From contig JBGTLU010000055.1 of assembly GCA_041743935.1 (NCBI GenBank), positions 1 through 5,757 on the forward strand: 5,757 nucleotides of DNA, in the 5' to 3' direction. The stretch comes from JBGTLU01 sp041743935. Lineage in GTDB: Bacteria; Bacteroidota; Bacteroidia; Sphingobacteriales; Sphingobacteriaceae. The translations under genes were made by a program, and so were the position numbers. Within the stretch, counting starts at the first letter, position 1; every line of letters begins with the position of its first letter. Positions 1-5,757 of the stretch are shown here, in pieces. Under the pieces are notes generated by a model. It was not told the DNA's origin, made no database searches, and was given only the letters and a program-made list of their open reading frames with translations.

Positions 1-452
1 CAAGCTGCTGCACCTGCCGAAGTTCCGGCTAATAAAAACGGAGTATTTTGATATTTATCGATTAAAATCTCATGGAAATTGGTGCCGCCTAAGATTGAAG
101 TTAATCTTAGCTGGTCACCTCCAGTCATCACTAATACATCAGCATCTGTTAATCTATCACAAATTTCTTTGCTGTTTGCCATTTCTCGGCTTTCAATGTT
201 CATAACTCCTACATTGTTAGAACCCAGCAGATTAAAAGCTTTGATGTATTCTCTTCCTACCTCTTTGGGGATTAGTGAAGCAGTAGTAAGTACTTCTATT
301 CGAGGATTTTTTGGGGCAGATTCCTCTAAAATTCTATGTAGAATTCCTTCTTCAAAAAAATTAATTGTATTCGGCTGGTTTAAATTCTGTTCAGAGAAAC
401 TCCCTTTATCAACCGCTCCCCCAATGATAATCAACTTTCCGGTTGGCTGCAT
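1..452 (-). CDS. cphB: Cyanophycinase, N-terminal part (cut by the left window edge)
   Basis: Peptidase family S51 serine exopeptidase of the cytoplasm that degrades cyanophycin (poly-Asp with Arg on each side chain) to beta-Asp-Arg dipeptides. About 150 codons are visible, against a usual length of roughly 270-300 residues, so the C-terminal half with the other catalytic residues lies beyond position 1. Visible landmarks are the N-terminal GKLIIIGGAVDKG (residues 5-17), the GGDQ-L-R-L segment (111-117, matching the family's GGNQ region), and the nucleophile elbow GTSAGAAA (143-150) with the predicted catalytic Ser145. The start at 452 is chosen because the family begins just before GKLI-IGG; the sequence before it is AAGGAT, a purine run only 2 nt from the ATG. 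It is divergent from cphA, 188 bp apart, with a good -7 promoter element 33 bp upstream. Family assignment is confident; whether the full gene is intact cannot be seen. Confidence 0.93.
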   Translation of the reverse strand, partial: MQPTGKLIIIGGAVDKGSFSEQNLNQPNTINFFEEGILHRILEESAPKNPRIEVLTTASLIPKEVGREYIKAFNLLGSNNVGVMNIESREMANSKEICDRLTDADVLVMTGGDQLRLTSILGGTNFHEILIDKYQNTPFLLAGTSAGAAA

Positions 453-476
453 ATCCTTAGTACTAAATTAATAATA

Positions 477-527
477 AATTTATGCAAATGTAATCTCTTA
501 AGTTTTCAATGCATAAATTATTTGCAT
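477..527. repeat. Nested inverted repeats between cphB and cphA, possible operator
   Basis: AATTTATGCA (477-486) is the exact reverse complement of TGCATAAATT (510-519), and ATGCAAAT (482-489) is the exact reverse complement of ATTTGCAT (520-527). The left arms overlap each other and the cphB -7 element, and the right arms are adjacent. This arrangement suits a dimeric DNA-binding regulator that controls one or both divergent genes. The region is very AT-rich, so part of the match could be chance. No regulator is identified. Confidence 0.4.
485..492 (-). promoter_or_regulatory. Bacteroidota-type -7 promoter element for cphB
   Basis: The minus strand reads TACATTTG, an exact match to the Bacteroidota housekeeping -7 consensus TAnnTTTG, ending 33 bp upstream of the cphB start codon, so a 5' leader of about 25 nt is expected. 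No TTG -33 box is found at the normal distance: the nearest TTG (507-509, minus) leaves only 14 nt of spacing. The promoter may therefore be weak or activator-dependent. It overlaps the left arm of an inverted repeat. Consensus match is seen; function is inferred. Confidence 0.5.
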
Positions 528-575
528 TTCTATTTCAACAATTCTTTAAAAATAATGGACTAAGATTTTTTTTAC

Positions 576-608
576 TTGTTAAGATGAAATAAAGTTTCTT
601 AAATTATG
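576..608 (+). promoter_or_regulatory. Weak candidate cphA promoter
   Basis: TTG at 576-578 is followed after 21 nt by TAAATTATG (600-608), which resembles TAnnTTTG with one extra base. Transcription would start about 25 nt before the cphA ATG at 641. No exact TAnnTTTG occurs on the plus strand in the intergenic region, so this is only the best available candidate. cphA may use another sigma factor or an activator. Confidence 0.22.
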
Positions 609-640
609 CCAAAATTTACCTCATTAAAGTAACCTATCGT

Positions 641-3256
641 ATGAAAATAATAAGTATTCAGGCCTTGCGCGGACCCAATGTTTGGAGCGTTAATCGTAAA
701 AAACTAATCCAAATGCGATTAGATTTAGAAGATATTGAGCAAAGGCCTACCAATAAAATAGATGGTTTTGGTGAAAGATTGGAAAAATTGTTCCCCACTA
801 TGTATGAGCATCGCTGCTCAGAAGGCGTACCGGGTGGATTTTTCTCTAGAGTAAAACGTGGCACTTGGATGGGACACGTAATAGAACATATTGCGCTCGA
901 GGTACAAACTCTTGCCGGTATGGATACTGGTTTTGGTAGAACAAGAGAAACCAAAACCCCTGGCGTTTACAATGTTGTATTTAGTTATTTAGAAGAAAAA
1001 GCGGGCATGTATGCTGCCGAAGCATCCGTTAGAATTGCTCAAGCTTTAATAGATAATACCGACTATGATTTAGCAGATGATATTCAGAAAATGCGCGAGC
1101 TGCGTGAAGAGGAAAGATTAGGGCCAAGTACAGCATCTATTGTAGACGAAGCAGTTGCCAGAGATATTCCATGGATAAGATTAGGGTCTAATTCTTTAAT
1201 ACAATTAGGGTATGGCGTTTATCAACGCAGATTCCAAGCAACCATAACCGATAAAACCAGTAACATCGCCGTAGATATTGCTTGCAACAAAGAACAAACT
1301 AAAAAAATGTTGGAGGGAGCTGCCATCCCAGTTGCAAAAGGAGTAGTAATATTTGATGAAGAAGATTTAGATCTTGCGATAAAAAAGCTGGGTTATCCTC
1401 TAGTGTTTAAACCAATAGATGGCAACCACGGAAAAGGCGCTACCATTGATGTTAAAACCGATGAACAAGCATTAGAAGCTTTTCATCATGCAAAAAATTA
1501 TTCCAGAAGAGTTATTGTAGAGCGTTTTATTACCGGGTATGACTTTAGAGTTTTAGTTATTGATAACAAATTTATTGCTGCAGCGCAACGTATACCGGCA
1601 CATGTAAAAGGCGATGGTAAAAGTACCATTGAGCAATTAATTGAAATAGAAAATAGCGACCCACGAAGAGGATATGGTCATGAAAACGTGCTTACGGAAA
1701 TTAGTGTAACCAAAGATACGCTTGACCTCTTATCTAAAAAAGGATATGATTTAACTACTATTTTGCCTAAAGGAGAATTAGTTCCATTAAAATCTACTGC
1801 TAATTTAAGTACGGGTGGCACTTCAGTAGATATGACTGATGTAGTGCATCCGCAAAATATATTTATTTGCGAACGTATTTCTAGAGTAATAGGATTAGAT
1901 GTTTGTGGGATTGATATCATGGCTAAAAACCTAAGCCAACCATTAACTCAAACTGGTGGAGTAATTTTAGAGGTAAATGCTGCACCAGGCTTCCGCATGC
2001 ACCTCGACCCTAGTGAAGGTTTGCCACGAAATGTTGCTGCACCTGTTATAGATATGCTTTATCCTCCTGGAAAATCATCGCGTATTCCAATCATTGCAGT
2101 TACCGGTACCAACGGTAAAACTACAACCACTCGTTTGCTTGCTCATATTGTCAAAAATCAAGGATATAGAGTAGGGTTTACTACTTCAGATGGTATTTAT
2201 GTGCAAAACCAAATGTTAGAAAAAGGCGATACTACAGGTCCTTTCAGCGCAGAGTTTATTCTCAAAGACCCAACGGTAGAGTTTGCTGTTTTAGAGACTG
2301 CACGCGGTGGTATTTTACGAGCAGGTTTAGGCTTTTCTCGTTGCGATATAGCCATTGTAACCAATATTCAGGAAGATCATTTAGGCTTATCGGATATACA
2401 TACTCTCGAAGATTTAGCCAGAGTAAAATCTGTGGTGCCACGAAGTGTAAAACAAGATGGATGGGCTATTTTAAATGCCGAAGATGAATGGTGCGTAAAA
2501 ATGGCCAATGATTTAGACTGTAAAATTGCTTATTTCAGTTTAGATGAAAACCATCCGGTAATTAAAAAGCATTGTAAAGCAGGAGGCCTTGCAGCCATTT
2601 ATGAAAATGGATTTGTAACCATTAAAAAAGGCGATTGGAAAATACGAGTAGAAAAAGTAACCACCATACCATTAACCATGGGAGGTAAAGCTACTTTTAT
2701 GATAGCCAATGTATTGGCAGCAACTTTAGCAGGTTATCTATCCGGATTTAAGACAGAAGACATGCGTCTATCTTTAGAAACCTTCATCCCTTCTGCAGCT
2801 CAAACCCCGGGCCGCATGAATATTTTTGAGTTTAAAGATTTTAGGGTCATGATTGATTTTGCTCACAACCCTGCCGGATATCGTGCCGTTGCCGATTACC
2901 TAAGCAAAGTAGATGCACCCCAAAAAGTGGGGATAATTGCCGGTGTGGGAGATAGAAGAGACGAAGACATCCGAGAATGCGGTGCATTAGCTGCAAGCAT
3001 GTTTGATCATATTATTATTAGGCAAGAGAAACACTTACGTGGCCGCCAAGAACAAGAAATCATTGATTTAATCTTAGAAGGAATTCATTCGGTAGATAAA
3101 AAGAAATCCTATGAAATTATACCAAAAGAAATTGAAGCCATTAAACATGCCATCAACATGGCAAAACCAGGCACCTTTATCATTGCTCTTAGCGATGTAG
3201 TAACCAACGCCATCGAAATTGTGCAACAATATTTAGATAAAGAATCGGGGATGTAA
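641..3256 (+). CDS. cphA: Cyanophycin synthetase (CphA1 type), complete
   Basis: Cytoplasmic ATP-dependent enzyme that extends the poly-Asp backbone and attaches Arg to each Asp side chain, making the storage polymer cyanophycin. At 871 residues it has the normal full length. The N-terminal domain (about 1-160) opens with the typical ALRGPNVWS and carries HVIEH (79-83), an HxxEH motif. The ATP-grasp domain (about 215-480) holds KPIDGNHGKG (257-266) and the metal-binding EVNAAPG (444-450), and is expected to add Asp. The Mur-ligase-like part (about 481-871) has the P-loop GTNGKTTT (489-496), NIQEDHLG (575-582), TPGRMN (722-727), DFAHNPAGY (739-747) and GVGDRRDED (768-776), and is expected to add Arg. 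No key motif is missing or broken. The ATG at 641 gives the family N-terminus; there is no Shine-Dalgarno, as is common in this phylum. It is divergent from cphB and followed by a weak terminator. Domain roles come from characterised CphA1 enzymes. Confidence 0.97.
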   Translation: MKIISIQALRGPNVWSVNRKKLIQMRLDLEDIEQRPTNKIDGFGERLEKLFPTMYEHRCSEGVPGGFFSRVKRGTWMGHVIEHIALEVQTLAGMDTGFGRTRETKTPGVYNVVFSYLEEKAGMYAAEASVRIAQALIDNTDYDLADDIQKMRELREEERLGPSTASIVDEAVARDIPWIRLGSNSLIQLGYGVYQRRFQATITDKTSNIAVDIACNKEQTKKMLEGAAIPVAKGVVIFDEEDLDLAIKKLGYPLVFKPIDGNHGKGATIDVKTDEQALEAFHHAKNYSRRVIVERFITGYDFRVLVIDNKFIAAAQRIPAHVKGDGKSTIEQLIEIENSDPRRGYGHENVLTEISVTKDTLDLLSKKGYDLTTILPKGELVPLKSTANLSTGGTSVDMTDVVHPQNIFICERISRVIGLDVCGIDIMAKNLSQPLTQTGGVILEVNAAPGFRMHLDPSEGLPRNVAAPVIDMLYPPGKSSRIPIIAVTGTNGKTTTTRLLAHIVKNQGYRVGFTTSDGIYVQNQMLEKGDTTGPFSAEFILKDPTVEFAVLETARGGILRAGLGFSRCDIAIVTNIQEDHLGLSDIHTLEDLARVKSVVPRSVKQDGWAILNAEDEWCVKMANDLDCKIAYFSLDENHPVIKKHCKAGGLAAIYENGFVTIKKGDWKIRVEKVTTIPLTMGGKATFMIANVLAATLAGYLSGFKTEDMRLSLETFIPSAAQTPGRMNIFEFKDFRVMIDFAHNPAGYRAVADYLSKVDAPQKVGIIAGVGDRRDEDIRECGALAASMFDHIIIRQEKHLRGRQEQEIIDLILEGIHSVDKKKSYEIIPKEIEAIKHAINMAKPGTFIIALSDVVTNAIEIVQQYLDKESGM

Positions 3257-3259
3257 TTC

Positions 3260-3308
3260 AAAAAATACCTAGCAACACGTATTGTATATACTAGGGGCTT
3301 TTTTTTAT
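3260..3308 (+). terminator. Probable intrinsic terminator of cphA
   Basis: CCTAG (3268-3272) pairs with CTAGG (3291-3295), and a flanking A run (3260-3265) can pair with the T run that follows GGGGC (3299-3306). The stem is short with an 18-nt loop, and TA/GGC is unpaired between the two helices. The run of eight T immediately after GGC and the position just past the cphA stop support a terminator role. Confidence 0.55.
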
Positions 3309-3330
3309 TTTGATATTAAAACCCAACATA

Positions 3331-3786
3331 ATGAGAAAACTAAAAGTATACGTTGCTAGCATTGCAATACTCCAATTGCTAAATGCTCCTGCTAAAGCGC
3401 AGGATATTTATCCGGTATATAGGCAAGCCGAAACCTACATCACGTTTCTACAAGAAAAAGAATATGAAATTGTGAGAATAGAGTATGATTTGTTGTTTAG
3501 CAGCAAATCATCGGTTCGTACGTTAACCAGCGCCTACAATTACGGCATCATTGCTTTTGGCGATAAAAATGCCATCGAATCGGTAGATTTAATTGTGTAC
3601 CGGAAATCTGGTGACGATTGGATTGAAGAAGCCAGAGATATAGTTAGCCCTGAGTTTGCTTCGGTGGTTTTGCGCCCCGAGCGTAACGATGAATACCGAT
3701 TTGAAGTAAAAGTTCGGAAGTTTAAAACGGGCTTTACTGGCGGGTATTATGGCATCATCGTTTTCCATGATTTCCCGGAAGATTAA
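3331..3786 (+). CDS. Small secreted protein of unknown function
   Basis: I do not recognise this family. The protein is 151 residues when started at the ATG at 3331; an in-frame TTG at 3310 would add seven residues ahead of the signal peptide and is less likely. Residues 1-23 form a Sec signal peptide: RKLK, a hydrophobic core, then A-K-A with predicted cleavage before Q24-D25. The mature part (about 128 residues) has no cysteine, alternates hydrophobic and polar residues as in beta strands, and is rich in Tyr and charged residues (DLIVYRK, YRFEVKVRKF). A Gly/Tyr stretch TGGYYGIIVFHDF lies close to the C-terminus. This suggests a small periplasmic or outer-surface beta-sandwich protein, perhaps ligand-binding. 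It lies 74 bp after cphA with a terminator between them, and 67 bp before an exported peptidase with a hairpin between them, so an operon with either is doubtful. No catalytic motif is visible. Confidence 0.82.
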   Translation: MRKLKVYVASIAILQLLNAPAKAQDIYPVYRQAETYITFLQEKEYEIVRIEYDLLFSSKSSVRTLTSAYNYGIIAFGDKNAIESVDLIVYRKSGDDWIEEARDIVSPEFASVVLRPERNDEYRFEVKVRKFKTGFTGGYYGIIVFHDFPED

Positions 3787-3811
3787 AAATTTGGAACCTA
3801 TTTTGTTACAC

Positions 3812-3845
3812 AAAGCTCCGAGTTAATTAACTTGGGGCTTTTATA
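3812..3845 (+). terminator. Strong terminator-like hairpin before the M1 peptidase gene
   Basis: Positions 3812-3824 pair with 3829-3841: AAAGCTCCGAGTT against AACTTGGGGCTTT, with two G-T wobbles and the 4-nt loop AATT. TTTTATATTTATAT follows. It has the shape of a Rho-independent terminator for the small secreted protein gene. It ends only about 12 nt before the next start codon, so it could instead sit in that gene's 5' leader. Confidence 0.75.
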
Positions 3846-3853
3846 TTTATATC

Positions 3854-5488
3854 ATGAAGAAAATAATTCTTTTTTTGTTGTTGAGTACGATTTGGCAAAG
3901 CAGTTATGCGCAGTTATTGCAAGGACGAAAACAATTTTCACGGGCAGATTCGTTGCGTGGCATGTTAAGTCCAGAGCGTAATGCATACGATGTTACTTTC
4001 TATAATCTCGATATAAGTATCAACCCAAAAACAAGAGAATTAAGCGGTAGTAACACCATTCATTTTACTGTTGTAAACGATTTTGAACGGATGCAAGTGG
4101 ATTTATTCCCAAACATGCGGGTAGATAAAATCATTTGGAATGACATAGAATTGACATATGAGCGCGAGTTTGGTGCCGTATTCATTACCATCCCCCAAAA
4201 ACTAAAAAAAGGAAGCAAGCATGCCATAGCATTTTATTATTCGGGCAGACCACAAACCGCCAGAAGAGCTCCCTGGGACGGCGGATTTGTTTGGAGTGCG
4301 GATGATAACGGAAAAGATTGGATTGGCGTAGCTTGTCAAGGTACCGGCGCCAGTATGTGGTGGCCAAATAAGGACCACCAAAGCGACGAGCCAGATAGCA
4401 TGCGCATTGCTGTGGCAGTGCCAAAACATCTAAAAAATATCTCTAACGGAAGATTACGAAGTGTAACCCCTACAGAAAATGATTACTTGAAATACGAATG
4501 GTTTGTAAGCAACCCCATCAACAATTACAACGTAACGGTAAACATTGGAGATTATGCCCACATACAAGACGTACACAATGGACTTAGTTTAGATTATTAC
4601 GTGTTGCCCTATAATGTAGAACGTGCTAAAAAACACTTCGCCGAGGTAAAACCCATGATGGATTGCTTCGAAGAAAAATTTGGGGAATATCCTTTCCGGA
4701 AAGATGGATTTAAATTAATAGAGACCCCATATTTAGGGATGGAACACCAAAGTGCCATTGCCTATGGTAATAAATACCGAATGGGATATTTAGGCTCCGA
4801 TTTATCAGGTACGGGCATTGGTCTATTGTTTGATTACATAACGATTCATGAAAGTGGGCACGAATGGTTTGGCAATAGTTTAACTACGGCAGATATTGCC
4901 GATATGTGGATACACGAAGGTTTTACCGTTTACACCGAAGCAGTATATGTAGAATGCCGATGGGGGAAAGATAAAGCCTTAGAATATTTAAACGGAATTA
5001 AGAAAAACATAGAAAACAAAGAACCAATTATTGGTACTTATAATGTAAACAGCGAAGGTTCTGGCGATATGTACTACAAAGGGGCTATGGTATTAAATAC
5101 TCTACGAAGCATAGTAAATAACGACGAAAAATGGTGGAAAATCATTAAAAATTTAGCCGTTGAACATAAAAAACAAATCGTTACATCGGCTCAAATAGAA
5201 AAATATTTTTCCGATAATATCGGGATGGATTTAATCCCTGTTTTCGATCAGTATTTACGCAATGCCAGCATCCCGGTTTTGGAGTATCAATTACTAAACA
5301 ACGAAGTAAAATACCGTTGGAAAACTACCGTTCCTAACTTTTCTATGCCCATTAAGCTACAAACCGAAAACGGAAAATACAGCATGGTAACTGCTACCAA
5401 CGACTGGAAAAGCATCAAACTGAAAAACACCAAAGAGTTTAGAGTACCAACTGAGTGGTTTTATGTGGAGATAAAACAAGTAAACTAG
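3854..5488 (+). CDS. Exported M1-family zinc metallopeptidase (aminopeptidase)
   Basis: Gluzincin of peptidase family M1, expected to remove N-terminal residues from peptides outside the cytoplasm. A Sec signal peptide covers residues 1-19 (KK, Leu-rich core, S-S-Y-A, cleavage before Q20). An N-terminal beta domain (about 40-230) is followed by the thermolysin-like catalytic domain. This carries GMEHQ (295-299, in place of the usual GAMEN exopeptidase motif), the zinc site HESGH (332-336) with the third ligand E355 exactly 18 residues on (in WIHEGF), and Tyr407 of YYKG as the likely transition-state-stabilising tyrosine. The 544-residue length and the short beta-rich tail (about 460-544) show a compact form without the large helical C-terminal domain of PepN-type enzymes. 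All catalytic residues are present. The start at 3854 gives the signal peptide directly. No Shine-Dalgarno is visible, and a terminator-like hairpin ends about 12 nt upstream. Substrate is not predictable; a role in scavenging peptides is inferred. Confidence 0.93.
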   Translation: MKKIILFLLLSTIWQSSYAQLLQGRKQFSRADSLRGMLSPERNAYDVTFYNLDISINPKTRELSGSNTIHFTVVNDFERMQVDLFPNMRVDKIIWNDIELTYEREFGAVFITIPQKLKKGSKHAIAFYYSGRPQTARRAPWDGGFVWSADDNGKDWIGVACQGTGASMWWPNKDHQSDEPDSMRIAVAVPKHLKNISNGRLRSVTPTENDYLKYEWFVSNPINNYNVTVNIGDYAHIQDVHNGLSLDYYVLPYNVERAKKHFAEVKPMMDCFEEKFGEYPFRKDGFKLIETPYLGMEHQSAIAYGNKYRMGYLGSDLSGTGIGLLFDYITIHESGHEWFGNSLTTADIADMWIHEGFTVYTEAVYVECRWGKDKALEYLNGIKKNIENKEPIIGTYNVNSEGSGDMYYKGAMVLNTLRSIVNNDEKWWKIIKNLAVEHKKQIVTSAQIEKYFSDNIGMDLIPVFDQYLRNASIPVLEYQLLNNEVKYRWKTTVPNFSMPIKLQTENGKYSMVTATNDWKSIKLKNTKEFRVPTEWFYVEIKQVN

Positions 5489-5516
5489 TTGTAAGTGTAG
5501 GAAGAGTTCACTATCC

Positions 5517-5533
5517 AAAAATCGGCCGTGGCT
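5517..5533 (+). repeat. Direct repeat, copy 1 (AAAAATCGGCCGTGGCT)
   Basis: This 17-bp sequence recurs 217 bp downstream at 5734-5750 with a single change (G to T at the twelfth base). It begins 28 bp after the M1 stop codon and is followed by a T7 run. The two-base gap between GCC and GGC makes a normal hairpin terminator unlikely. It may be part of a genome-wide repeat family. Confidence 0.5.
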
Positions 5534-5540
5534 TTTTTTG

Positions 5541-5572
5541 ATTACTTTTTTTAGCTACAGAAAAAAAGTAAT
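5541..5572. repeat. Perfect 12-bp inverted repeat, 8-nt loop
   Basis: ATTACTTTTTTT (5541-5552) and AAAAAAAGTAAT (5561-5572) are exact reverse complements around AGCTACAG. The stem is A/T-dominated and no T run follows it on the plus strand, so it is not a classical terminator for the M1 gene. It could still help end transcription, together with the T7 run at 5533-5539, or be part of a dispersed repeat. Confidence 0.7.
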
Positions 5573-5637
5573 GCCTACGGCAGTAGAAAAACAATCAAAT
5601 CAACCCCAAAACTTCAATTATTAAATTATTTACAATC

Positions 5638-5757
5638 ATGGAAACAGATTACCACGTCCCGTGTCGTAGCGATGCTTCGCTACAGCGAGACGAAAATTTC
5701 AGCACTTACGAACTTGTAAAAAGTTTCCTACTAAAAAATCGGCCTTGGCTGATGCGG
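5638..5757 (+). CDS. Possible start of an unknown gene running off the right edge
   Basis: An ATG at 5638 opens a frame of 40 codons with no stop before the window ends. It starts METDYHVPCRSD and continues with STYELVKSFLLKNRPW. The A/T-rich leader ahead of the ATG (AATTATTTACAATC) is like that of real genes in this window. Against it: the first half encodes a GC-rich palindrome (5655-5692) and the second half overlaps a repeated sequence (5734-5750), so the frame may be accidental. I do not recognise the protein. Confidence 0.25.
   Translation, partial: METDYHVPCRSDASLQRDENFSTYELVKSFLLKNRPWLMR
5655..5692. repeat. REP-like imperfect GC-rich hairpin
   Basis: GTAGCGA (5666-5672) pairs perfectly with TCGCTAC (5677-5683) around the tetraloop TGCT. 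Outside a small internal loop, CG (5660-5661) pairs with CG (5686-5687) and CGTC (5655-5658) with GACG (5689-5692), past a C/A mismatch. It is far more GC-rich than its surroundings. Size and shape resemble repetitive extragenic palindromes, but no second copy is in the window. Confidence 0.5.
5734..5750 (+). repeat. Direct repeat, copy 2 (AAAAATCGGCCTTGGCT)
   Basis: Second copy of the 17-bp sequence at 5517-5533, with one mismatch. Sequence after it differs (GATGCGG instead of a T run). With copy 1 it brackets the inverted repeat and the REP-like hairpin. Confidence 0.5.

Noticed and set aside
79..471. 130-codon plus-strand open frame at the left edge
   Set aside because: It lies antisense to cphB, whose minus-strand translation carries conserved cyanophycinase motifs; the plus-strand product looks like no known protein.
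453..640. Small RNA or leader peptide gene in the cphA-cphB gap
   Set aside because: No open frame with a convincing start and no terminator-like hairpin followed by a T run were seen; the region is better explained as divergent promoters.
658..954. 98-codon minus-strand open frame
   Set aside because: Antisense shadow of the conserved N-terminal domain of cphA.
1678..1920. 80-codon minus-strand open frame
   Set aside because: Antisense shadow inside the cphA ATP-grasp region.
3310..3330. Alternative TTG start for the small secreted protein
   Set aside because: It would place seven residues before a complete signal peptide and lies in the T run of the cphA terminator; the ATG at 3331 fits better.
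3589..3813. 74-codon minus-strand open frame
   Set aside because: Overlaps the signal-peptide-bearing 3331-3786 gene and runs into the terminator hairpin; no independent support.
4185..4429. Two overlapping minus-strand open frames of 75-79 codons
   Set aside because: Both lie antisense to the M1 peptidase N-terminal domain and are Trp/Cys/Arg-rich in the way of non-coding frames.
5517..5539. Intrinsic terminator formed by GGCCGTGGC plus T7 after the M1 gene
   Set aside because: The only GC pairing (GCC with GGC) leaves a 2-nt loop, which cannot form; termination by this block is possible, but not by a standard hairpin.

Overview
The window looks like chromosomal DNA from a heterotrophic member of the Bacteroidota (Chitinophagia/Sphingobacteriia/Flavobacteriia-like). 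Supporting signs are the AT-rich genes, start codons with no clear Shine-Dalgarno but A/T-rich leaders, a TAnnTTTG-type -7 element, Bacteroidota-style signal peptides ending in A-Q, and protein sequences typical of that phylum. I cannot place it to genus.

Left half (1-3256): a divergent cyanophycin gene pair. On the minus strand is the first ~150 codons of cyanophycinase (cphB), cut by the left edge just after its nucleophile motif GTSAGA. On the plus strand is a complete 871-residue cyanophycin synthetase (cphA) with intact N-terminal, ATP-grasp and Mur-ligase-like domains. The 188 bp between them holds a near-consensus -7 element for cphB, which lies inside a set of inverted ATGCAAAT/AATTTATGCA repeats. 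CphA builds the Asp-Arg storage polymer from ATP, Asp and Arg; CphB cuts it back to beta-Asp-Arg dipeptides. The pair therefore forms a nitrogen/carbon/arginine storage cycle. The isoaspartyl dipeptidase needed to finish degradation is not in the window.

Right half (3257-5488): after a weak terminator comes a small secreted protein of unknown function (3331-3786). A strong terminator-like hairpin follows, then a complete exported M1-family zinc aminopeptidase (3854-5488) with HExxH-x18-E and a GMEHQ variant of the exopeptidase motif. Both proteins carry signal peptides, so they act outside the cytoplasm, unlike the cyanophycin enzymes. Any functional link with cyanophycin is unproven.

Right edge (5489-5757): a repeat-rich stretch. 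It contains a perfect 12-bp inverted repeat, a 17-bp direct repeat with one mismatch at both ends of the stretch, and a REP-like imperfect hairpin inside a short open frame that runs off the window. It resembles the edge of a repetitive or mobile region, but no transposase is visible. I found no tRNA, rRNA, CRISPR array or complete mobile element, and no gene-free stretch longer than about 270 bases.
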